From positions 9,618,538-9,682,537 of the forward strand of contig CM119266.1 in the NCBI GenBank assembly GCA_051294375.1: 64,000 nucleotides of DNA, in the 5' to 3' direction. Under the pieces are notes generated by a model. It did not search any database and had not been told where the DNA came from. It was given only the letters and a program-made list of their open reading frames with translations. Within the stretch, counting starts at the first letter, position 1, and every line of letters starts with the position of its first letter. Shown piece by piece: positions 55,560 through 64,000 of this stretch. Origin of the DNA: Paraspadella gotoi (taxonomy: Eukaryota; Chaetognatha). The position numbers and the translations under genes were made by a program.

Positions 55560-57359
55560 ATGACAACTCAAACTACCCTACCTTCCAATGGCCTTGAAAC
55601 GAAACAAATTAAGACTAAAGGTAAATCGAGTTATGAGTTTAATATTTTTTTTTCTCTTGTGGATACATCTTTTCTTTTCAGACACCATAAATGCCTCAAA
55701 GAACGAAAATGACGACCGTAAGTTGTTTGTTGGTAACCTTAGTTGGGAGACGACAGTCGATGAGTTAAAAGAATATTTTATGAAGTAAGTTAACTTAGGT
55801 ATTGGTACGTTTGCATTGTGCTTTCCATAACGTCATTTTTTTGGTTTATTTCAGCTTTGGAGAAATTAAGGACGCAACGATAAAGGTATTTAATCAAGGA
55901 TCAATCTATACCAAGCGGTGCTCAACTCTCGCTACCCTTTCCCTACCGCATAGGTTGACGTTATAGGCCGATCGAGGGGTTTCGGTTTCGTTCTGTTCGA
56001 GGACGTGAGCAGCGTGGAAAAGACCCTCAAAGAGTCCAATCACGTCCTCAACGAGCGAAAGATCGAACCCAAGCCCGCCACCGCCAAGGAGAGGGTCAAG
56101 AAGGTCTTTGTAGGGGGCGTCAGCCCCGACCTTCCCGAAGAAGACATTAGGTACAAGATATTTTATTTGCAGGAATAAGTTTGATTTGTTTGTGACAACG
56201 ATTTGTTTTATTTCAGTTTAGAAACGGACATGTTTCGGCTTTGAATACAAGCCTTCATCAGCGTTGACAGATTTGCGAATTATATTTCAAATTTGTGCAT
56301 AAAGAAGACAGAGAGAGATAAAGAGACAAAGGGCAAAGTTTTCCAACACAGATTTGAGAAAGGACAGTGGTCAATGTTGAGGACAGATTTAAGTTGTGAA
56401 CGGAATAGAATTAGTTTGTGAAGGAATATTGAAATGGTGATAGTGAAAAGAGATATTTTATATAAAATAAGATATTTTATAAAATTTTCTATGGCGGTCT
56501 TGCTTTTCTCTCATCGTTTAAATTTCTTTGTTTCGTACAAATTATTTTCCCTCTCACTTCCAGGAAACATTTCGAACAATATGGAGAAATTGAAGAAATC
56601 GCGTTTCCCATCAACAAGGAAAAGAAAGTTAGAAAAGGATTTTGTTTTGTTACTTTTAAAGACGCCAACGCCTGCGAGGCGGCCACGGTCAAGGGCAAGG
56701 AGAAGCAGGAGTTGGGTGGGAAAAAGGTAACTCTTTACTTGAACCCTGTTGCTTTCAACTCATCGATCTTTTTTGTCCTTTTCACCTCAATTATCATCAT
56801 CATCATCGATCATTATCGTAAGGTCGACGTGAAAAAGGCTGTGCCGCAAGAGGTGTATCAAGAATGGAACATGATGTACCAACCTTATATTCCGCATTAT
56901 GCGTCCTCTTCACCTCGAGGTTGCTTGCGAAGTTGTTGCGTGATAGAGGGGGTTGGGGGGGCACCTGGTCTTGGAGTGACGTCTCTTTCTCCCCTTAGGT
57001 CGAGGAATGGGTAATCGGGGTGTGTACGTCAATCGCGGCATGAACAACCGCGGTTTCCTGCGTGGCGGAGGAAGAGGAATGTCCGCGGGTTACCCCAACG
57101 GGTACGCGGGTCCAGGTTACGAGATGTATGGCGGCTACGATTACAGCATGGATTATTACGATTATGGATACAACGGTTATCCTGACTACGGATTCCAGGT
57201 ACAGATTTTCCTTTTTTTTTTTTTTTTTTTTTGCTTTTCCATTCGTGACGCAGAAATTGCTTTGGTTTTCAGGGTGGCTACGGTAGTTATGGTTACGCAG
57301 TGCCGAATGGTGGAAAATTTGGTGGTGGTCGTGGAGGTGGACGAGGCCGTGGGCGTTAA
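55560..57359 (+). CDS. hnRNP A/B-D-like RNA-binding protein (two RRMs, RGG tail)
   Basis: Nuclear RNA-binding protein for mRNA packaging, localisation or splicing; the layout matches HNRNPAB/HNRNPD and fly Squid. Exons 55560-55620, 55682-55784, 55855-55885, 55954-56150, 56564-56726, 56823-56919, 56999-57198, 57273-57359; 312 aa. RRM1 (about 32-105) has RNP2 KLFVGNLSW and RNP1 [11 protein letters not shown]2 (about 115-190) has [10 protein letters not shown] and KGFCFVTF. The C-terminus is Gly/Tyr-rich with RGG-type repeats ([12 protein letters not shown]) and a [13 protein letters not shown] tyrosine-rich stretch, typical of phase-separating hnRNPs. Exon 4 was started at GTTGAC because it restores IGRSRGFGF. 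Exon 3 is only 31 nt. Intron 4 holds repeat-like sequence. Confidence 0.9.
56221..56420. repeat. Dispersed repeat-like sequence in hnRNP intron 4
   Basis: It begins near GGACATGTTTCGGCTTTG and continues TTCATCAGCGTTGACAG, sharing a pattern with ECM29 intron 8 (about 24431-24480: GGACATGTTTCGCTTTCATC). This intron is 413 nt, longer than its neighbours. A short interior purine-rich tract follows. Confidence 0.45.
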
Positions 57360-57479
57360 CCTATCGTTCCGACTTAAGCGCTGGCGTAGTGGCCTTTCTT
57401 TCTTGTTTACTGAAAAAAAAATGTTTCCCCCTATTAAATTTAACGTATTTGAAATCAAAGTGGTTGAATTAAATGATAT

Positions 57480-57499
57480 GGCACCCCTCATGGGGTGCC
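57480..57499 (+). promoter_or_regulatory. Perfect 8-bp stem-loop in the hnRNP 3' region
   Basis: GGCACCCC, loop TCAT, GGGGTGCC: a perfect GC-rich hairpin 120 nt after the hnRNP stop, most likely in the 3' UTR. It stands out in an AT-rich stretch. Its role is unknown; an RNA-protein binding or mRNA-stability element is inference. Confidence 0.5.
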
Positions 57500-59007
57500 T
57501 TTGAGAGCGATATCACTCTAAAAATAATATGATAATATTAATAATAATAATAATACGTATAGTGAAGTGAAAACGGTACTGTGTTATGAATATAAAGTAG
57601 AAACGCTTTTGTGAAACCACATACAGTACTTTTATGCGAAATGTAAAAGTTCACATATTGACGCATGGCGTTACGAATTAGTAAAGTGATCAAGTTTTAA
57701 ATCGGAGATAATTAAGTGAACGTTTTGAATTCGTGTCAGTTTTAAATTTTATTTTTAATTATTTTCTCCCTTCGTAAAGTTTTGTTTCGTCTCGTGGTCA
57801 CTTTATCCTTTCAGCATAGATCCGCTATTTTTGAATGTTTTCAAAGTAAGTAAGCTTCTAACCGCATTTATCGAAAAACCTAGAAATATTTTTTTTCTTA
57901 AACGTGAAATGTTTTGCTACGCCGTGAACTTGTCGTCTTCCCGTCGTAAAATTAAGTACGTAAACTTTCCTGTTTGGTTTGAATGGAATATCTCCTAAAA
58001 ATGTAAGGATCGTTATTTATCTTCATAGTTGTCATAGGATCGTTTCTAAAAAGGAGAAATCCTCATTTTTTCTTTTATTTTTTCGCTATTTGTGGTACAG
58101 GCAATCCACATTTAAATTTTCAATTCTAGTTTTTTTCATACGGCTTAGATTTTTAAAATAATTAATAATTTCGTCAAGTTGTCTCCATTACACAATTGCC
58201 ATTGACTGGGCTTTGATCACTCGCTGCACTCACCATCTTAACTTCCACCGTTGACCACGAAGTCTCGGATAGCAGAGTTAGATGCTACGTCTAACTGGCT
58301 TCCGCCGATTTCGTTTTTGTTAGCGATTACCTTTTTAAAAGGAAAAGCCTTGCTCATAAGGCTTCTGCTCTTTGATGCCTCACTCGCCCATTTTTTCCTC
58401 ACTTATAATTCCAACTTTAGGGTAGTATTGGTTTTTCTCTCTCTTTAAACATACATAACGTAATAATATTTATGTGGCAAGTTGGAATTATTTCACACGT
58501 GTCTTGAAATCGAGTTATTTGTGCTCTTTTATTGTTCTATTCTTTATATTTTATAGTGCTTTTTTCCTCTACAAGTTATTTTTCTAGCTAGGGATTACAT
58601 CGATGCCATCTCTCCGAATTTAGAAAAATTGATATGGAATTGGTTTTGTCAGTTATTTTTAAAGCCAATTTTAATTATCAATTTTATCGAGGATGATTCT
58701 CCCGATATAATATAAGCTTATTTGTTACATGTATTATTTTTCAACTTATCAGATGTAATATTAGGAAGTTTTGAAGTGTTGTATTTTCGTAACGCAGATC
58801 CAGACGGGACTCTGTTATCACAAATCCGTAATCAGTCAGCAAGAATATTTATTTGGGTATCAACCAATATTAATTTTTTGAAAGAAAAAAAAATCCAAAA
58901 GGCCATTAGAGTTAATTGGTGTCCTGTGTTACGCTTTTTCTTTAATAAAGGTTTAGTCTCCCCTTCCAGAATATAAAAAAAAAAAAAGACAAAGCCTTGC
59001 CGTTATT
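57500..59007. other. Long gap between hnRNP and TRAF
   Basis: AT-rich, 1.5 kb. Several short ATT repeats lie near 57537-57553. No convincing gene or RNA feature was seen. The frames at 57979 and 58722 are low-complexity and unrecognised. Confidence 0.5.
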
Positions 59008-61364
59008 ATGACTTCGCTGAGCAGTTCTTACAACATCAACTCTGACGATTGGCGCAGGTTAGCCGAAAGCAAATTCGTCCAGCCTCTGCAGCCGAGGCAC
59101 CGCTGCGTCCTCTGCGAGAAACTGCTCAAGGAGCCGCTGCAGCTTTCCTGCGGCGATCTCTTTTGTCGACTGTGCGTCGAGCCGCACCTTACCACCGACG
59201 CGGAACTACGATGCCCCGGCTGCGACGAACCCCTGGAAGAGAACTGTCCCGCCTTTCCCGACAACAGCGCCAAGAAAGAGATTCTCACCAAGTTGAAGGC
59301 CTATTGCCAGAATCAAGAATACGGATGCGAGGAGACGCTGAGCTTGCGCGACAAGGCGCTGCACGAGGAAATATGCCCCTTCACCCCCAAACAATGCAGC
59401 TTCAAAGAGTACGGGTGCGACTTCGTCGCCCCGAAACCTGAGCTCAAGAATCACCACGACAACTGCGACTTTCGGCCCGCCTCTTGCCAGCACTGCGGCA
59501 CCGTGGTCGCCCGTTTCGCATTGCAGCGCCACGTGGAGGAAGAGTGCACCGAGTCCGTCGCCCCCTGCCCCTTCGAATGCGGCAGGACGAACTTGAACAG
59601 GGAGGAGATGAACGAACACATGCGCCTTTGCGATCTCAGAATCGTCAGCTGCCCCTTCAGAGAAGATGGCTGTACCTTCGAGGTGAGAGAGAATGAGAGT
59701 TAGTCAGGGAGTGTGATAGAGGGAGGATAAGTGATAGTGAGTGAGAGAAAGTGAAACATAGTGAGAGGTTATTACGTTATTATTTGTCTATCATTCCGAT
59801 ATTTCTCGTCACTCCGACTCAGGGAACAATGGATAAGGTGAAAGAGCATAAGGCAGCGGCTGTGATCCTTCATTTGGACTCCAATCACGAATCCCTTCTG
59901 GCCTCGCGAGCGATTTCGAACGTGAACACGGAAGAGATCGAAAAACTGCGGAAAATCAACGAGGACGTCTTGAGGCAAATGGAGCTGGAGCGGAAGGAAA
60001 GGAAAGAAGCTTTCGATGAATTGAAAAATCAGTTTTCCGGTGAGAGGAAGTTTCTCGTTTTGTGGGAGGGTAGGAGCTTTGGACTAAAGAGGCCCGATTC
60101 ATTCACGCTTCAGCCTTGTTGGAGAAAATGAATTTCGTGGAAAACGAAGTTTACCGCATGACCTCCGTCACCGAGGCTCCGTCGCCGCAAAGGGAAGAGA
60201 ACGCTCTCCAGCGAAGTTCCCCTCCCACGACGGAAGATACTCACAATTCGGAATCAACGAATCGACCCAAAAACGTACGGAGAGATGCTCTCTTCCCATC
60301 GCGGTGTCAGATCGTGTTACATGTTTCTCTTTCCCCCGATACAGATGGAACTGGCAAAGTTGGAGGCGGAAATGAAAAAGTTGTCAAAGAAGTTGAACGA
60401 GATGGAGTTGAGCCAGCTCAGTAGCAACCGAAGTTTTTCGCGTCTTCGCGGATCCGATATGTCGTTGTCCGCGACGTCTTCCAAATCTGAACCCACCGGA
60501 GTGGATAGGAAGCTCTCACTGCACGATCAATGGCTCAAAGATTTAGATTTGCGATTGCAAATCAGCGATACGGCTAACTACGATGGAACTCTCATTTGGA
60601 AAATCACGGAATACACGAGAAGGTGACGTTGCGATGTATTCCGTGCCGTGAATTCGATTTATCTAATTTTTTAATTTTCTTTTTTTTTTTTAAGGAAACG
60701 AAATAGCTCGAACGGGAATGCTTTGTCGTTGTACAGTCAGCCGTTTTACACTTCAAAATACGGATACAAGATGTGTTGTCGAGTTTACTTAAATGGCGAC
60801 GGATTGGGTGAGGACTTGAAAATACTGATTGGCTACAGAGGATATTTTTTAAATATTTTTTTAATTTTTACAGGGAAAAATACTCATATGTCGTTATTCT
60901 TCAGCATAATGAAAGGGGAGTACGACAACTTGCTAAGATGGCCGTTCCGGTAAAAAAATGTTTCTGTAGCTTGATGTGGTTTTTGTTGTTTACTTTTTTC
61001 TTTACTTTAAATAATTAATTATTTTTTCAGTCAAAAAGTAACACTCATGCTGCTTGACCAAGGCGATTCAAAAGGAATTCCTGGCGTGAAACATTTGGTG
61101 ATATTACATTTTGAAATTTATCAATTGGTCGATTTGAGCAAATTTAATTCGCAAAATCCTAAACAACATCTTGAATTGTATCAGGTGGATTCTTTCCGGC
61201 CGGATCCGAAAAGCAATTCTTTTCAAAGGCCAACTGGCGAAATGAATATCGCTAGTGGTTGCCCGCTGTTTGTACAGCAGAAAACTGTCGAAGAAAGCTC
61301 TTTATACAAGAAAGAAGATACAATTTTCATAAAATGCGTGGTCGACACAAGCGATCTACATTGA
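59008..61364 (+). CDS. TRAF: TNF receptor-associated factor (TRAF) family protein
   Basis: Adaptor and possible E3 ligase in innate-immune signalling. Exons 59008-59682, 59823-60039, 60114-60274, 60345-60622, 60695-60807, 60874-60949, 61031-61097, 61185-61364; 588 aa. RING-like domain at residues 33-72 (Cys33, 36, 48, 53, 56, 69, 72) with Asp50 where His is normal. TRAF-type zinc fingers cover about 95-225 (QEYGCEETLSL, EYGCDFVAPKPEL, EDGCTFE). A charged coiled coil spans about 245-400. The MATH domain closes the protein: LIWKITEYTRR, YGYKMCCRVYLNGDGLG, FRPDPKSNSFQRP, MNIASGCPLFV, and IFIKCVVDTSDLH. Closest in layout to TRAF2/3/5. An 87-nt in-frame intron (61098-61184) was removed because it interrupts the conserved LLDQ-to-FRPD spacing. 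Confidence 0.93.
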
Positions 61365-61826
61365 ATATTGCTAAATCCCCTCCGCCTTATTGTTTCATTC
61401 CTGTTTTTTATGCAAAAAAAAAATCACTTTTTATTGTGTAAATTTAATCACTAGTCATCGGTTGCGCAATTTGCCAGTAACGTTAAATCTTTTCAGAAAC
61501 CCGAGTAATTGATGATTTTTGAAGACGAATTTGGCTTTCAAAATGGCAATTAGATAATAGATTTAGGTAGCTATAAAACTGTAGTTCGTAAGTTCTTTTT
61601 CATATACTAAATCTTATTTATCTCGTATTGGTCTTGAATTAAATCATTCTTTCGTTAACGTTTCGTGCATCCACTCTCAATTCTTTCTAACGAATTTGTT
61701 TCTTAAGCACTCGTCGCCAATTTCATGACTTTCCTTGACGTTTATTTCCTAATCGCGTTTTTAAAAAAAGATAACATGAGTTACTAAAAGCCCAGGAGGC
61801 AAAGTCATACTACAAAATACTAAACG
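61365..61826. other. Gap between TRAF and PIF1
   Basis: AT-rich, 462 nt, no recognised feature. Confidence 0.5.
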
Positions 61827-64000
61827 ATGGAACCTTCGGAAAACGACGACGTGGGCGTCTTGTTTTGTTCCGTCGCCCTGGAAAAGTTCAACGCCCTCGG
61901 TGGCGTCAACGCGCGGCCCGTAACCCACAAAAAATGCCGTCTCCTCCTCGGCCGCAACGAGTTTGGCGAGATCACGCTGCTCTTGCGAATCGACGGCAAA
62001 CCCGACCGACCCTACCTCCTCAGCAACTTTCAGATTTTTGGTAAGTTCGTCAAGGAGGGAAAGGCCACGATTAAGCTCAAAGATATCGACCTTCAAATCT
62101 TGATCTCCAACTGTCCGCCGGACAAGCTCAACTCTTTTCTCAAAACCATCTCGATCAAAGTAACCTGCGCGAAAAACGAGGGAAATCTCTCCGAGCCCTC
62201 AGTCAGAAAGAAGTTGTTGGCGGAGCGGAAGCCCGCCTTCAAGCTGATCAGCCCCCTCAACGCCAAGAACGCCGCCGTCGTGGAGTCCGTTATTCGTGGG
62301 TCCGGGGTTAAAGGGAAGAAGAGAGACCTTCAAGCGACGCCCTCTCCCGGAAAGAAGAGCAAGAAAGCGTGCGGTGAGTCCTAATCAGTTTATGACTCGT
62401 CTGTATTTATAAATTGTAGAATTTTTTAGACTAATTTTAACCAATATTAAACTTATCTTCGTTTCCCCACAGTGGCCACGTCGGACAAGGAGAACATTCG
62501 CGTTCCTTCTAGAACAAGAAAACAACTGAGCCAAATGTTGACCTCGCCAAAAAGCGTTGCGCCCAAAACCGGCCCCATTATCTCACCGCCAACCAAAGAA
62601 AAGATCCTCAATAAATTCCTTCCATCGGCGTCGAAATTGACGCCGTCTCAGCGCCGCGTTCTCGATGCCGTGCGACGCGGTCAGTCCGTCTTTTACACCG
62701 GCGCAGCCGGTACGGGCAAATCTTTTCTTACCAAATCTATCGTGGGCGCACTGCCGCCTGATCAAACTTTCGTCACCGCCAGCACCGCCATCGCCGCCTG
62801 TCACATTGGCGGCACTACGTTGCACGCCTTTGCCGGCGTGGGCAGCGGAACGCAGCCGTTGGAGCAATGTGTGCAACTGGCAAACCGAAGCAGCGTCAAA
62901 CAACAGTGGAAAAAGTGCAGGTAGAGAAAATCAACGAAGTAACGTAGTCGTGATTTCTTTCGGAGAAATTAGAGGAATTTTATTAACATACGTAAAATAC
63001 ACGAGGAGAAAATGATAATTGTAGTGTTTTAGGGCGGATAACAACTTGAAAATTTTTTAGTTTCTTGAATCTTGAGTGTAAGTCGCTTCCATGAGGAAAA
63101 CCTCTTCGAATGGTCAACAGAGAAGAAAAGGCAAAAAAATAAAGCGGAACAAAGTACAATCAGATCTATCCAGAAGTTGGCGCCATTGTCGTCTACTTTT
63201 TTAACAAGTGAATACGAGCAAAGGTCGTGTCTTTTTTTATTTGGAAGCCTCGTTGTTCTATTTTCTATTGTTTACTTGTTTGAACTGGAAACGTAGTTTT
63301 AATTTTTTTTTTTTTAAAAGGGAATTTTTTGGTGGACAGAGATTTTTAAAGTTCAACAATTTAATAAAAAAATTATTTAATTTAATAATTTAAAAAAAAT
63401 AATTTAAATTTTTTTTGTAGAATTCGAGTAATTTTATGAACATAAAATACACGAGGAGATAATGATAATTGAGAGTAAAAACAAATATTTAAAGGTCAAT
63501 AACAACTTGGAAATTTGATATTAGTTTCTTGAAGCTTAGTTTCTTCTCTTTTTGCCTTCTTCTCTTTCTCTTCGGTTCCGAGAAGAAGCCAGGACTCCTC
63601 CTCTCTGATTGGTTAAGAAAGAAGAAAGGCAAAAAAGCCAAGCGAGACGAACTACGATTACATCCATCTATCCATTTCCTACGTTATTATCACGAATTTC
63701 GAGAGTTATCTAGTTTTTTAGCAACATTGTTTCGCTACATCAGAACTTTTTAGCCTTTATACTTACCATCAGGTACCTCATAATCGACGAAATCTCCATG
63801 GTGGACGCATGTTTTTTTGATAAGCTCGAAGCCGTAGCACGCTCGGTCAGAGGAAACGACAAACCTTTCGGCGGAATCGTTCTTGTTCTTTGCGGCGACT
63901 TCCTCCAACTTCCACCCGTCTCCAAAGAGTCGGGACTCCGTAAAAAGTTTTGCTTTCAAGCTGCGAGTTGGAGCTCATGCATTAATCTCACCATCGAACT
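61827..64000 (+). CDS. PIF1: PIF1 5'-3' DNA helicase, 3' end beyond the window
   Basis: Superfamily 1B helicase that unwinds G-quadruplexes and RNA-DNA hybrids and acts in nuclear and mitochondrial genome maintenance. Exons 61827-62373, 62473-62920 and 63773 to the window end; about 407 residues present. The first ~185 residues form the PIF1 N-terminal region of animal enzymes ([16 protein letters not shown]). A basic segment with GKKSKK and a Ser/Pro stretch follow. Motor motifs: Walker [10 protein letters not shown] (residues about 259-267), motif Ia [20 protein letters not shown], Walker [10 protein letters not shown], then [11 protein letters not shown]. The rest of the helicase lies beyond base 64000. 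Intron 2 (62921-63772) holds an imperfect internal duplication. Confidence 0.94.
62966..63672. repeat. Diverged direct duplication in PIF1 intron 2
   Basis: A segment at about 62966-63077 (containing AAAATACACGAGGAGAAAAT, ATAACAACTTG, TTAGTTTCTTGAA) recurs at about 63419-63537 with AAAATACACGAGGAGATAAT, ATAACAACTTGG and TTAGTTTCTTGAA. A following stretch near 63110-63175 (AAGGCAAAAAA and an ATC-rich end) is echoed near 63600-63672. The copies lie about 455 nt apart and are diverged. Confidence 0.65.

Noticed and set aside
1-64000. CRISPR arrays, bacterial operons or horizontally acquired prokaryotic blocks
   Set aside because: None seen; all identified genes are spliced or typical animal genes, and the repeats are of eukaryotic type.

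Overview
This is nuclear DNA of an animal with a compact, intron-rich genome. Most introns are 50-120 nt, AT-rich and GT-AG, and gene-to-gene gaps are mostly 0.1-1.5 kb. Animal-type genes include a RING/TRAF-finger/MATH TRAF protein, a class II-like Rab11-FIP, TMEM187, a KCTD3/SHKBP1 BTB protein, a tetraspanin and USE1. The sequence alone does not name the phylum; a non-bilaterian or another small-genome invertebrate would fit. All identifications come from recalled family motifs and lengths, with no search run. Exon chains were built by hand from splice sites, and each full chain adds up to an open frame.

Layout. 1-4.9 kb (minus): RPL22 (cut by the edge), MRTO4, SET, SEH1. 5-17.9 kb (plus): a weak small-gene candidate, Rab11-FIP, COMMD2, KDEL receptor, NOP10, CCDC32-like, TMEM187, PRUNE, HMGB, OSTC. 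18.2-31.4 kb: cysteinyl-tRNA synthetase with a C-terminal eEF1-gamma-like GST module (plus). One of its introns, 8.4 kb long, holds the complete proteasome adaptor gene ECM29 on the minus strand. 31.6-47.4 kb (plus): TMED10, UBE2O with an extra zinc finger, COPZ with a repeat-filled intron, USE1, BCKDK. 47.6-49 kb (minus): tetraspanin. 50.6-64 kb (plus): KCTD3/SHKBP1, SOD2, an hnRNP A/B-D-like gene, TRAF, PIF1 (cut by the edge).

The genes are mainly housekeeping: ribosome and rRNA work (RPL22, MRTO4, NOP10), nuclear pore and chromatin (SEH1, SET, HMGB), protein turnover (ECM29, UBE2O), mitochondria (BCKDK, SOD2, PIF1). There is a notable set of ER-Golgi trafficking genes (KDELR, OSTC, TMED10, COPZ, USE1), all on the plus strand.

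Most worth a second look: the NOP10/CCDC32-like reading frames separated by 2 nt; the CARS-GST fusion and the antisense gene nested in its intron; a UBE2O fragment copied into the COPZ intron between 23-bp direct repeats, near LINE remnants, telomere-like repeats and a hairpin-rich GC block; and domain changes in UBE2O, TRAF and HMGB. I saw no tRNA, rRNA or CRISPR array.
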